NCBI RefSeq assembly: GCF_947241705.1
Contig: NC_079262.1
Span: forward strand, 599,441 to 663,440
Length of the DNA: 64,000 nt
Direction of reading: 5' to 3'
Origin: Saccharomyces mikatae IFO 1815
Lineage: Eukaryota > Ascomycota > Saccharomycetes > Saccharomycetales > Saccharomycetaceae
Shown here: positions 1 to 10,278 of the stretch, one piece after another
Layout of the letters: each line of letters starts with the position of its first letter
Numbering within the stretch: the first letter of the stretch is position 1
Notes under the pieces: model-generated
What the model saw: only the letters and a program-made list of their open reading frames with translations
Told to the model about the DNA's origin: nothing
The model's database searches: none
Program-made: the position numbers and the translations under genes

Positions 1-398
1 TGAAGAAAAAACTTATGATGCTTAAAAACACATTCCCGTTCAAAGCGACACATATCTTTATATTGACACAATAATAGTAATGCTCTTGGCTGTTCTTTTC
101 ACCCACCGTTAGATGAGTGACAAATACATCACACTATTAGGCTCCTACGTAATGCGTTACGTCTTTCCCATTTACTCCGTTGACTTTATAGCGTAGCAAG
201 CTCATTGAGTTTCAAGGTGCGAAAACGCATCTAGAGAGTACACGGTAGTATCCCACTATGAAATATGTTAGTAATCACAAACATGGCAATATCAAGCTAG
301 TGCACACTCTAGCTATTACACATCTGTCAATATAATTAACAAAAACAAAACCAGGCACGCTTTGTACAAATTAAGGTTAAGTTGATGAGAAAAAAATA
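1..398. other. Intergenic DNA, left edge of window
   Basis: No gene is visible here. The stretch is AT-rich intergenic sequence downstream (3' side) of the tRNA-Tyr gene, which is transcribed leftward. The A-run just below position 397 (T-run on the transcribed strand) fits an RNA polymerase III terminator. No LTR or other repeat was recognised. Confidence 0.6.
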
Positions 399-487
399 TC
401 TCCCGGGGGCGAGTCGAACGCCCGATCTCAAGATTTCGTGGTAATAAATTACAGTCTTGCGCCTTAAACCAACTTGGCTACCGAGAG
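399..487 (-). tRNA. tRNA-Tyr (GUA) with a 14-nt intron
   Basis: On the minus strand the sequence folds as a standard tRNA. The acceptor ends begin CTCTCGG and end CCGGGAGA, the TPsiC arm contains GTTCGACTC, and the anticodon GTA lies at 450-452. A 14-nt intron occupies 435-448, one base 3' of the anticodon, which is the canonical place for the tRNA splicing endonuclease. Yeast tRNA-Tyr genes all carry such an intron. The spliced length is 75 nt. Confidence 0.97.
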
Positions 488-729
488 TCGTATTTTGTTA
501 ACGATTTGGGTATCGTCTACTCTATATAAAAAGATTATTTTGGTTTTTATCCTTTTTTTTCTTTTTTCAGAGCGAAAGGCTTACTGTATTGGTCTTCCTA
601 ATATTCCAGTATAATAGTCATCAATGATTACCTTATCAATGCTGAGAGGATCTCGCAAAAATAGGCACAGGTACACGACATACTCTCTCAAACACACGCA
701 TACACAGTACCCGCAACCGATACGCACTC

Positions 730-2775
730 ATGCACACTAATAAACACAAGTGGGGCCACGAGGCAGATATAATGAGGGTGCTGGATGATATAGAGCACAA
801 CCTGTTTCTACCGCAGCGGCTTTTGCGCGATGGTGTTGCTAGTGCTGCTAGTGCTGATGAATCACACGTTCAATATGGTACAGTCAAAGACTGCTCCGTG
901 CTTACCTGCGGTTGCTGCATATCTGAATCGCTGTTCCATGAGCTATGCAGGGGAACTTCAAGCCAACAAGCTGCTTGTCCCATTTGCCAGCAAGAGAATG
1001 TACAACTGCTTTCAGCCATCACACCACTGCGTGAGTTGGCCCGTCAAATTGACTTCTTCAGGAGTACTGCTGCACAGAATGAAAGCAGGTACGATGAGCA
1101 CCCCGGTATAACGAGGACTTCACCATCGTTATCATCGGCGCTATCGCTAACACCATCGCGGTCTTCCTCCACTGTTGAGCTGGAAACAGACAATAAGACA
1201 CTGTCTAGCTCTACGGCAAAGGAGAAGTCATCATTGCTTGAACTCTTTCATATTGTAGCTTCGCGAATACATAATTCGAACGCAGAGATAAAGTCGGGCC
1301 AGCCACTTGCTATTGGCACCGTTCAAGAACAAGAAGAACACAGCACCAAAGAGAACTATTCAAGCAGTTTTCTCGATCCTAATTATGAGGACCACACGAA
1401 TTGGAAAATACTGGACAATGCGTCGAACACAAGAACAGTGCCGATAGACAACAATTCCTCCTTGGTGTCCACAGACGTTACAGTGCCTTCCACGGCAACC
1501 TACCAGACGAATAACGCACATGATGTGGACGAAGAGAAGGAATACTTCTTCGCAAACTGTTTTCCCATGTACCGAAAAAAATTCCAGTTCAGCACACACC
1601 CCAAATTCCTAGGGACAAAATCCAAATTATTTATCAACCAGAGCATTTCTCCCGACTGTACCAAGTTCGCTCTCATAACTGAACACAAGTGGGAAGTTTA
1701 CTCGATAAATCCAAAGGACAATTCTCCTCGGCTAATATCATGTGGCAAGTCCAGTGGCGAATATGGACCTAACTTCAACCAACTAACGGAGCCATCATCG
1801 TCACTCTCGGCAACTTCTCAGGCATCAAAAAAGAAAAAGAAGAGCTGGAGTCAACGTTTCTGCAAATTATCCAATGAATTCTTGATAATATCGGGCTCGC
1901 AAAGCATTCTCAATATCCACGACATAAACCAAAATGGCAAACTCATCCACACCTACGTCTCGCGATTCCCCATTCGATGCATCGACATAGACCCCAGTTC
2001 GCAGATAATAGCCTACGGAATCACCGGTAAGGATAGGCATACGGGCGCAGAACAAGCATTGGTAGTGATCCAACAAATTATGAGGAATAAAGTTACTTCA
2101 GAGCCTGAGTTTCCTCCACCAATCACAATAACACTTCCCTATAGAGACCCCATCAATACAATACAGCTTTCGCACGATGCCAAGTACTTGACATGTTCCA
2201 CCGCGCTAGAGTCACGGTTCTTAATCATCTCCTTGCAGAAGATTAACGAGCCCAGATTGATAATGAAAAGCGTCCGATCCATCGACACCTCTTTGGAATC
2301 TGAAGGTATCACCGACACGAAACTCTTCCCGGGAAATCCAAACCTGATGTGTATCACATCCACAGCGTTCAACTCCTCTCCCCTAGTCATAAACACGAAA
2401 ATCACCCAAATAAACGGCGTGCGGTCTGTGGCCCAACCATCCATGCTAATAAGAGTGGATGAAATCGGATGCAAGATTCATAAATGCGAAATATCGCCAA
2501 GAAACGACGCCATTGCCTTCCTCGACCGGAACGGATCAGTTTACATTATGTGTGCGCCCACCATGATTGACAACAATGAAAAGAGAAGAACAATTCTTGT
2601 TGAAACCGTGGCCAATGCCTACAGAGCTTATGAATCCGCCACTTTGCGGTTTAACCCGGAGGGCAACAAGCTTTACATCCTCGACAGAAAAGGAACCTTC
2701 TTTGTGGAGGATTTTGCGTACGGCTTGCCCCAATCTCGTGAAATCACAAAATGTAAGCAAATATTCCACAAGTAA
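730..2775 (+). CDS. PTR3: Ptr3, SPS amino-acid sensor subunit
   Basis: A 681-residue protein collinear with yeast Ptr3. Ptr3 is the plasma-membrane-associated scaffold of the Ssy1-Ptr3-Ssy5 sensor, which triggers processing of Stp1/Stp2 in response to external amino acids. The N-terminal part has a cysteine cluster (Cys 55, 60, 62, 63, 73, 83, 86; CGCC and CPIC) resembling a RING or U-box. A serine-rich linker follows (about 105-260), and the C-terminal half from about 285 has WD-like beta repeats. The ATG at 730 gives the family length. It is the first gene of an arm collinear with chromosome VI-R and is transcribed away from the tRNA gene. Confidence 0.96.
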   Translation: MHTNKHKWGHEADIMRVLDDIEHNLFLPQRLLRDGVASAASADESHVQYGTVKDCSVLTCGCCISESLFHELCRGTSSQQAACPICQQENVQLLSAITPLRELARQIDFFRSTAAQNESRYDEHPGITRTSPSLSSALSLTPSRSSSTVELETDNKTLSSSTAKEKSSLLELFHIVASRIHNSNAEIKSGQPLAIGTVQEQEEHSTKENYSSSFLDPNYEDHTNWKILDNASNTRTVPIDNNSSLVSTDVTVPSTATYQTNNAHDVDEEKEYFFANCFPMYRKKFQFSTHPKFLGTKSKLFINQSISPDCTKFALITEHKWEVYSINPKDNSPRLISCGKSSGEYGPNFNQLTEPSSSLSATSQASKKKKKSWSQRFCKLSNEFLIISGSQSILNIHDINQNGKLIHTYVSRFPIRCIDIDPSSQIIAYGITGKDRHTGAEQALVVIQQIMRNKVTSEPEFPPPITITLPYRDPINTIQLSHDAKYLTCSTALESRFLIISLQKINEPRLIMKSVRSIDTSLESEGITDTKLFPGNPNLMCITSTAFNSSPLVINTKITQINGVRSVAQPSMLIRVDEIGCKIHKCEISPRNDAIAFLDRNGSVYIMCAPTMIDNNEKRRTILVETVANAYRAYESATLRFNPEGNKLYILDRKGTFFVEDFAYGLPQSREITKCKQIFHK

Positions 2776-3096
2776 TGCATTAAAAACATATACGTATATG
2801 TAAGATATTAGTATAGGTAATAAGATGAAAAATTCTTTATATCTCGAGAAAATAGGCCACATCACGTGAACTTATATAGACACGTGATTCATTATCGTCC
2901 CACAGGTGTGGCTTTTTAATGCCGTGAAAAAGTCTCAACCATAATAGTCATCCTCGAGCTGACGTTATATATAAGCAACAGAGACTAATAGTTCTGTAAG
3001 CTGCGGCTTGATGGGTTGGGAACAATTCCCGTTTAAATGGAATGCACATAGCTCCTTTCAACTGTTTCCTTCAAGGTCGCCCATCAAAAAAAAGAA
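2776..3096. other. PTR3-MET10 intergenic region
   Basis: The 3' end of PTR3 and the promoter of MET10. It carries sulfur-pathway sites (listed separately) and a TATATATAAG box at 2966-2975. No additional gene is seen. Confidence 0.8.
2862..2912. promoter_or_regulatory. MET10 upstream activating sites (Cbf1-Met4-Met28, Met31/32)
   Basis: Two Cbf1 E-boxes, TCACGTG at 2862-2868 and CACGTGA at 2881-2887, lie in opposite orientation. They are followed by a GTGTGGC core at 2906-2912 resembling the Met31/Met32 site. A TATA box lies 54 bp further on. This is the usual arrangement for Met4-activated sulfate assimilation genes and predicts induction by methionine limitation. Confidence 0.8.
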
Positions 3097-6000
3097 ATGC
3101 CGGTTGAGTTTGCTACCAATCCCTTTGGCAAGGCCAAAAATGCAACTTCACTGCCCAACTACGGTACACCAGTAACCGCAATTTCATCCGTGCTGTTCAA
3201 TCATGTGGACTCCATTTTTGCTTACAAGTCCTTTTCTCAGCCTGATTTACTATATCAAGACCTGAAAAAATGGTGTGAAAAGAGTGGTGACGAGTCACGT
3301 GGTAAGACCTTTTTCCAAGAGCTAGATATCAGATCTGGTGCTGGCCTGACTCCTTTGGGGTTTTCTCATGGCCTGAAAAGCACTACTGCGATCGTTGCTC
3401 CAGGGTTTTCACTACCGTATTTCATTAGCTCTTTGAAGACCGTTCCACACGATGGTAAGTTTCTTTTGAATGTTGGTGCTTTAAACTATGACAATACCAC
3501 AGGTTCTGTCACCAATGACTACGTGACCGCATTAGATGCTGCTTCCAAGCTTCAATATGGTGTTGTAACTCCGATTTCCACTAACGAGGTGCAAAGCGTC
3601 GCTTTACTAGCATTGGCGATTGCAACTTTCAGTAACAGTTCTGGTGCTATCAACTTATTTGACGGGTTAAACTACTCAAAAACCGTCTTACCTTTGGTTG
3701 AATCTGTTCCAGAAGCCTCCATCTTAGCAAAATTATCCAAAGTTATAGCTCCAAATGCTGCCTTTGATGATGTCTTGGATAAGTTTAATGAATTATCTGG
3801 ATTAAGACTGCATAATTTCCAATACTTTGGTGCTCAGGATGCTGAAACCGTGTTTATCACTTATGGGTCCTTGGAATCTGAATTATTTAATTCCGTTATC
3901 AGTGGCAATAGCTCAAAAATTGGGTTAATAAACGTCAGAGTGCCATTGCCTTTCAATGTGGCTAAATTCGTCACCCATGTTCCATCTACTGCCAAACAAA
4001 TTGTCGTTATTGGTCAGAGTTTGGACGGTTCTTCTCCTTCTTTCTTGAGATCCCAAGTTTCTGCTGCCTTATTTTATCACGGACGCACGTCTATTAACGT
4101 CTCCGAGTACATTTACCAGCCAAACTTCATTTGGTCTCCAAATGCCGTCAAATCAATTGTTTCATCATTCATTACAAGCTTCACTTTCAACGTCAACTCA
4201 CCATCTGGCGAAGGGTTCATTTATTGGGCTTCTGATAAAAGTATCAATATTGATGTTGCTTCCAAACTGGTGAAAGCCTTGTCTTTGGAAGACGGAAAAT
4301 ACGTATCTTTAAGAACAAAATTTGATAACTTGGCAAATGCTGGTACCTTCCAAGCTCAGTTCGTTACCTCAGAGAAACAAGTATCCACCTCTAACATTGA
4401 TTCTACAAAATTGGCAATCGTGGAAAACGTCAATGTATTGAAATATTTGGACGTAGCTGCTACAGTCGTAGAAAAAGGTTCAATCGCGTTAGTTTCTCAA
4501 AAAACCGTTAAAGATTTAGATCTGAATTCTGTTGAAGGCTATGTCAAGAATTTGGGAATTCCTGAATCATTTCTAATTTCTATTGCAAAGAAAAACATCA
4601 GATTGTTTATAATTGATGCTGAAACCGTTAACGATGAATCAAAATTGTCTTTTTTCATTCAAGCCGTTTTCTGGAAGTTGGCCTTTGATCTGGACGTCGC
4701 AGAATCTACCAACCGTATCTGGAAAAGCATTGATTCAGATGCGGACGTTTCTGCAGCCTCTATTTCTGAATTCCTCACTGCAGCTTTTGAAAACTCCATT
4801 AAAGAGGTTCCTTCTGCTGTGTACACAAACTTTTCTGAAATTGTCATTGAAAAGAAGGAAGATGAAGAAGAGCCCACAGCTTTGCCAATATTCGTTAATG
4901 AGACATCTTTTGTCCCAAATAAAAGTAGTATTGAAGAAATACCATTACCTGAAACCTCCGAAATCTCTGATATTGCCAAAAAACTATCCTTCAAAGAAGC
5001 GTACGACGTTGAGCATAAATTAAGACCTGATTTGCCTGTGAAGAACTTCGTAGTGAAAGTTAAGGAGAATAGGCGTGTAACACCAGCTGATTATGATAGA
5101 TATATTTTCCACATAGAATTTGATATTTCTGGTACAGGTATGACTTATGACATTGGTGAGGCCCTTGGTATTCACGCCAGAAACAACGAAACTTTGGTAA
5201 AAGAGTTCTTACAATTCTATGGTCTAAATGAATCCGATATTGTTTCGGTTCCTAACAAGGACAACCATCAATTATTGGAGACAAGAACAGTCTTGCAGGC
5301 ATTTGTGGAAAATTTGGACATTTTCGGAAAACCACCAAAGAGGTTCTACGAGTCACTAATTCCATATGCCATTAACGAAGATGAGAAGAAGAAACTAGAA
5401 GATTTGGTCACTCCAGCCGGTGCAGTAGACTTGAAGAGATTTCAAGATGTCGAGTACTATACGTACGCTGATATCTTTGAATTATTCCCATCTGTCCGTC
5501 CATCTCTTGAGGAACTTGTTACCATCATCGAACCATTGAAGAGAAGAGAATACTCTATTGCTTCTTCTCAAAGAGTTCATCCAAATGAAGTCCATTTGTT
5601 GATTGTAGTTGTTGATTGGGTGGATAATAAGGGTAGAAAGAGATACGGCCAAGCTTCCAAGTATATCTCGGATCTGGCTGTCGGTTCGGAATTGGTGGTC
5701 AGCGTTAAGCCATCTGTTATGAAATTACCTCCATCTCCAAAGCAACCTGTCATCATGAGTGGTTTGGGTACCGGTTTAGCTCCATTCAAGGCTATCGTTG
5801 AAGAAAAATTATGGCAAAAGCAGCAAGGCTATGAAATCGGCGAAGTTTTCCTGTATCTTGGTTCAAGACACAAAAGAGAAGAATATCTGTATGGTGAATT
5901 ATGGGAAGCTTACAAAGATGCTGGTATTATCACTCACATCGGTGCTGCTTTCTCAAGAGATCAACCTCAAAAGATTTATATTCAAGATCGTATCAAAGAA

Positions 6001-6204
6001 AACTTGAATGAATTGAAGACTGCAATGATCGATAATGAAGGTTCATTTTACTTATGTGGTCCTACTTGGCCAGTTCCAGATATCACTCAAGCTTTGCAAG
6101 ATATTCTGGCTAAAGACGCTAAGGAGAGAGGCGTCAAAGTTGATTTGGATGCGGCAATTGAAGACTTGAAGGAAGCTTCAAGATACATTTTAGAAGTATA
6201 CTAA
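3097..6204 (+). CDS. MET10: Met10, sulfite reductase flavoprotein (alpha) subunit
   Basis: A 1035-residue protein, the usual Met10 length. With Met5 it forms the NADPH-dependent assimilatory sulfite reductase that makes sulfide for methionine and cysteine. The N-terminal part resembles a pyruvate-ferredoxin-oxidoreductase-type domain. The C-terminal 350 residues form an FNR-type reductase, with an FAD-binding RxYSIASS near residue 817, an NADPH-binding GLGTGLAPF at 889-897, SRDQ near 955 and LCGPTW at 986-991. The ATG at 3097 has A at -3. It converges with SMC2 (165 bp apart). The two Cbf1 boxes upstream fit Met4 control. Confidence 0.97.
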   Translation: MPVEFATNPFGKAKNATSLPNYGTPVTAISSVLFNHVDSIFAYKSFSQPDLLYQDLKKWCEKSGDESRGKTFFQELDIRSGAGLTPLGFSHGLKSTTAIVAPGFSLPYFISSLKTVPHDGKFLLNVGALNYDNTTGSVTNDYVTALDAASKLQYGVVTPISTNEVQSVALLALAIATFSNSSGAINLFDGLNYSKTVLPLVESVPEASILAKLSKVIAPNAAFDDVLDKFNELSGLRLHNFQYFGAQDAETVFITYGSLESELFNSVISGNSSKIGLINVRVPLPFNVAKFVTHVPSTAKQIVVIGQSLDGSSPSFLRSQVSAALFYHGRTSINVSEYIYQPNFIWSPNAVKSIVSSFITSFTFNVNSPSGEGFIYWASDKSINIDVASKLVKALSLEDGKYVSLRTKFDNLANAGTFQAQFVTSEKQVSTSNIDSTKLAIVENVNVLKYLDVAATVVEKGSIALVSQKTVKDLDLNSVEGYVKNLGIPESFLISIAKKNIRLFIIDAETVNDESKLSFFIQAVFWKLAFDLDVAESTNRIWKSIDSDADVSAASISEFLTAAFENSIKEVPSAVYTNFSEIVIEKKEDEEEPTALPIFVNETSFVPNKSSIEEIPLPETSEISDIAKKLSFKEAYDVEHKLRPDLPVKNFVVKVKENRRVTPADYDRYIFHIEFDISGTGMTYDIGEALGIHARNNETLVKEFLQFYGLNESDIVSVPNKDNHQLLETRTVLQAFVENLDIFGKPPKRFYESLIPYAINEDEKKKLEDLVTPAGAVDLKRFQDVEYYTYADIFELFPSVRPSLEELVTIIEPLKRREYSIASSQRVHPNEVHLLIVVVDWVDNKGRKRYGQASKYISDLAVGSELVVSVKPSVMKLPPSPKQPVIMSGLGTGLAPFKAIVEEKLWQKQQGYEIGEVFLYLGSRHKREEYLYGELWEAYKDAGIITHIGAAFSRDQPQKIYIQDRIKENLNELKTAMIDNEGSFYLCGPTWPVPDITQALQDILAKDAKERGVKVDLDAAIEDLKEASRYILEVY

Positions 6205-6368
6205 TTTTTTAGAATTAAAAATTGCTTTTTATTTATTGAATATGTATATAACTTTTTTTTTTTGTTTTGGTCTTCTTTTGCATCTATTCAAAGAATAAAG
6301 ATTATTATAATACAGTTACAATTTAATATTTTGTTACCCAATCAATGCTAAAGCTAAGAGCTAATCAA

Positions 6369-9300
6369 TCACATTATACTAACTACAGAAGTACCGTCTT
6401 GAAATCTCGTTCTGAAGACCCTATTAGCATTGGAAAACATGCCCTCTTTGAGCGAGACTACAATAAACTGAGATCCTTTGAACCTTGTCTTGATTAAATG
6501 TCCTATGTTTTGCGTATGACTCAAATCTAGAGCGGCATCAACTTCATCTAAGATATACATAGGTGCTGGCCGAAATTGTAATAATGCCATAATTAATGAC
6601 AAGGCAACCAGGGATCTCTGACCACCAGACAATTCAATCAAACTCTCCTTCCAAATACTACCAAGCTTCACTTTAACTTCTAGCCCCTGCGTCACATCCT
6701 TATCTTTAAATGGAACTAATTTAGCGAATGAATTAGGTAAAAGATCTGCAAATATATTACCGAAATCAAGTGTTACTTTTTCCCATGTTTTGACTAAAGT
6801 TTCTCTTTTATATTCGTTTAACTTTGATATGGTTTCCTGAATTTTCATTTTATCTTTTTCAATAGTTTTAATCATTGTTTTCAACGCTGCCTCCTTTTTC
6901 TCAACATTTTCTATCATATTCATGATATTTGGATTAACCTTTTTTCTTAATTCTTGAAACTTCTCGTTTAGTTGTCTACTTCTTTCTCTATAAGTATCCA
7001 GGTTAATACCTTCATTTTGTTTAACGATATTCGTCACTAAATCAAAATCTCCCAGAAAATTGTGTTCCTGTCGCAATTCTCCTATTCTCTTTTCCATATT
7101 ACTTGTGTTAGATTTATATTTATTCAAGTCATAAACCAATTTTTGCAATTCCAATTCAGCGTTTTTTCTGTCTTCTTGTTTTTTCTTTTTCAGCGTTTCC
7201 AACTCTGTTAATTCATCATCAATATCTATCAACCTTCTCTTTTCTTCATTCAGTTCTGTTTGGATTGTTACAAGATGATCTTCCATAGTTTGTATTTTGC
7301 CTTCCAGTTCAGAGTTTTCCAATTTCAAGCTTTCAATAGATTTCAGATAACTTTGCAATAACGCTTTATTAGAATCTAATTCTGACCTTGTCTGCTCTGT
7401 TTCTAATTCTAAATTTTGAAACAAGTCATACTTACATTCTGCCTCTGATTCCTGCTTTTCTAGATCTTTAGCGAACAGTTTTAGTTCCTTCTTCAATTCA
7501 TTCAACTTGGATCCTTTATCACTATCGTATTCCTTCATATCTTTTTCAATAGTTGAAATTTCTTCTTGCCATCTTTGTAAAATCATTTGCTTGTTTTTGA
7601 TTTCATTCTCACAATCTCCTATGTCTCTTAAAATTTCTTCATTTCTAACCATTATTTGGGACGATGGATTCACTTCTAGATTACGTTTAGCCAAATCCAA
7701 TTTATGCTGTGATAGATTTAAATCATTTTGAATGGTTTTTGTTTTTTGAGATGTGGCATATTGTTTTCTCAACTCCTCCGCTACCTGATTAAGATCGGCT
7801 TGAATGGTTCCAATTTTTTCTTGAATCTGATTATATTTCTGAATGTCAACCAATAAGGACTGAGAAGTATTTCTACTACCGCCCGACAATGTACCCTCTG
7901 GATCATACACATCACCTTGCAGAGTGATACTTCTAGCACGAATCTTGGGATGGAAGGTAATTTTCTTCGCAGTTTCCGGATCATCACAGATCAAGCTATT
8001 TCCAAAAATAAATTCCATTGCTTTAGTGACAGGTTTATCAAATCTTATTAAATTTATTGCTAGCTCGACTTTGCCAGGAGCTATCGACTTTGCCAACTCA
8101 AGCACCTGAGGAGTTATCGGTCTTGTGTATATTTTGTCAAGGGGTATGATGGTAACACGCTTGCGTAACCTTCCTCCTTCCAATAGTTGAGTGGCTGTTT
8201 GAGAATCTCGAACAACAACATTGAAAAGCCTACCTCCAGCACACGTTTGTAAAGCAGAAGAATAACGAATATTATCATTATCCAATTGAAAAAGTCGACC
8301 CACTACACCATAGACAGAGCTGGTTTCAAAATCAGGATAAGGTTTCGTATAGTTAAATTCTAAATTTGCCACGCGCCTCTTTAAATGCTCGGCCTCATTA
8401 CATATTTGGTAATATTGACTCTTCATTTTATTTTCTTTTTGCTCTAAATCTTTGATTCTTGATGGGTCAAATCCGAATTCGACTAATTGCGCCTGCAGCT
8501 TATTACAAATTTCTTGACACTCTTTGACATGCTTGATACTTAACTCGTTATCCTTTGTGGCCTCTTTTAATTTAGGTTCGATAGTCAGTAGTTCTTTCTT
8601 CAACAAGTCCATTCTCATGTTTGATTTCTTTATTGCCAAGGAGATGTCGTTCAACTCAGTCTTTGCCTTTCCCAACTGTGCATTATAACCACCATCTGCC
8701 GCACCAGTGGAAGAAATACCCGTGGTTAAAGTAGACACTAATTCCTCTTTCCTTTTATAAAGATCCCTTTTTTCACTGAGCTGTTGTTGCACTATCTTAT
8801 AATCCTTCTCGGTCTTAGTATATGCTATTTTTTTGTCATTTAGCTTTGTGGAGGAAGTCGTAATATCTGCTTCCACGGATTTTAACTTTTCATTAGTGTC
8901 ATTTAAATTTTCCACTTTAATAGACAGGGATGTTTTCAAGCGAGAAATTTCATTTAAAAGACTATTCTCCTTTTTTTCCAACTTGGAAATTTTACCCTCT
9001 TTGTTTAGCTCCTTTTCCTTTTGATGTTTAATTTCCTCGACATCTTCGTTCAAACTATTAATTTCTTGAATCGTTTTTTCGATAAATTCATTTAAATTTT
9101 TCATATGGGCCTCACCATTCTCCAAAGTTTCTCTTATAGATGTATGCTTATGTTTAAGATTATAGTAGTCATAAGACACCACAATTCGTTCCGTTTTCTC
9201 CAAGTCTGTCTGCGTAGATTGAAACTCTAAAAACATTCTTTTTTCGTTTCGAAGTTTCTCCAGTTTAGGTTCAATTTCTTCAGTTAAAAGAGTTCTGTTC

Positions 9301-9881
9301 TCTTGTAATTTAGTTTCCTTCTTGGACATTGTTCTTTCTGCCTTCTCTTTACGATCTTCGAACATTTTTGTACCTGCCGCTTCTTCAATCAATGATAATA
9401 TTTCTGAAGGTTTCATATTTAAAACCTTTGTAATTTTACCTTGCATTATTAAAAAATTAGGATTATTGATATTTAACTGCACAGATTGAAATAATTGCAA
9501 AACGGATTGTTGAGGTGCTCTATGTCCGTTTATAAGATATTTGGAGGTCCCACCAAGTACAACTTGTCTTGTAACAGAAATTTGAGGAGAGTTGGCGAAC
9601 CCAATGGGAGAATTTGATTTATCGGTATTATCGAAAACAATGGTTACGCTTGCCTTTGTAACACCAGCCTGACCACGCTTATAGATCAGATCTTGTAAAC
9701 TAGATGCTCGGACAGTACTCATTGATGCTATTCCGAGCACGAAGCAAATGGCGTCCAAGATATTCGACTTACCAGAACCGTTTAAACCTGTAATGGCATT
9801 GAATTGCGGGTCCCAGTCAGTAATGACTGTTCTTGTAGCATATGATTTGAAACCATCAATAATCAACTCCTCCACCTTCAT
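6369..9881 (-). CDS. SMC2: Smc2, condensin ATPase subunit
   Basis: A 1170-residue SMC protein. The N-terminal Walker A is GLNGSGKS (about 33-40). Long coiled coils flank a globular hinge (about 505-675, containing the conserved VVGRLFQL and AGGRLFNVVV stretches). The C-terminal signature LSGGQRS lies at 1084-1090, and Walker B ILDEVDAALD has its Asp-Glu at 1112-1113. Smc2 pairs with Smc4 in condensin to compact mitotic chromosomes and rDNA. It is essential in yeast, and all ATPase motifs are intact. The start ATG at 9879-9881 agrees with the conserved MKVEELIIDGFKSYA N-terminus. Confidence 0.98.
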   Translation of the reverse strand: MKVEELIIDGFKSYATRTVITDWDPQFNAITGLNGSGKSNILDAICFVLGIASMSTVRASSLQDLIYKRGQAGVTKASVTIVFDNTDKSNSPIGFANSPQISVTRQVVLGGTSKYLINGHRAPQQSVLQLFQSVQLNINNPNFLIMQGKITKVLNMKPSEILSLIEEAAGTKMFEDRKEKAERTMSKKETKLQENRTLLTEEIEPKLEKLRNEKRMFLEFQSTQTDLEKTERIVVSYDYYNLKHKHTSIRETLENGEAHMKNLNEFIEKTIQEINSLNEDVEEIKHQKEKELNKEGKISKLEKKENSLLNEISRLKTSLSIKVENLNDTNEKLKSVEADITTSSTKLNDKKIAYTKTEKDYKIVQQQLSEKRDLYKRKEELVSTLTTGISSTGAADGGYNAQLGKAKTELNDISLAIKKSNMRMDLLKKELLTIEPKLKEATKDNELSIKHVKECQEICNKLQAQLVEFGFDPSRIKDLEQKENKMKSQYYQICNEAEHLKRRVANLEFNYTKPYPDFETSSVYGVVGRLFQLDNDNIRYSSALQTCAGGRLFNVVVRDSQTATQLLEGGRLRKRVTIIPLDKIYTRPITPQVLELAKSIAPGKVELAINLIRFDKPVTKAMEFIFGNSLICDDPETAKKITFHPKIRARSITLQGDVYDPEGTLSGGSRNTSQSLLVDIQKYNQIQEKIGTIQADLNQVAEELRKQYATSQKTKTIQNDLNLSQHKLDLAKRNLEVNPSSQIMVRNEEILRDIGDCENEIKNKQMILQRWQEEISTIEKDMKEYDSDKGSKLNELKKELKLFAKDLEKQESEAECKYDLFQNLELETEQTRSELDSNKALLQSYLKSIESLKLENSELEGKIQTMEDHLVTIQTELNEEKRRLIDIDDELTELETLKKKKQEDRKNAELELQKLVYDLNKYKSNTSNMEKRIGELRQEHNFLGDFDLVTNIVKQNEGINLDTYRERSRQLNEKFQELRKKVNPNIMNMIENVEKKEAALKTMIKTIEKDKMKIQETISKLNEYKRETLVKTWEKVTLDFGNIFADLLPNSFAKLVPFKDKDVTQGLEVKVKLGSIWKESLIELSGGQRSLVALSLIMALLQFRPAPMYILDEVDAALDLSHTQNIGHLIKTRFKGSQFIVVSLKEGMFSNANRVFRTRFQDGTSVVSIM

Positions 9882-10278
9882 GCAGTAACAGTGCTCGAAT
9901 TGACTTGTGCTTGCGTCTTCGGCCTCGAGATTGACTTAGGTGAGTTGATTGTTTACTCTTGTTGATCTTCGAATTTCAAATGCTAATCATCTGAACTGAA
10001 AGACACGCTAATCACTATAAACGCGTGAAAGCGTTGAAAGCGTCATATTAAGAGAAGAAAACAAACTATCAAACAAATGATGGGTTGTGAACGAGAAAGA
10101 ATTAGTAAGATTACACAATAGATATTACTTTGGAGAAGTATTTTATTACTACAGAACAAAAATTAATTTAGAATCTTCTTTAAAAAATAAGTCTTATGTT
10201 ATATTGTATTGTTTGTTTTGAGGATTTTTTGAGTTATTTTTTTTAAATCTTGCTTAAAGAATGACTACTTTACATAAT
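9882..10278. other. SMC2-RPL2A intergenic region
   Basis: The promoter of SMC2 (minus strand) and the 3' region of RPL2A (minus strand). It contains ACGCGT at about 10021-10026, an MCB-type element (MBF site) that fits cell-cycle expression of SMC2. No gene is seen. Confidence 0.6.
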
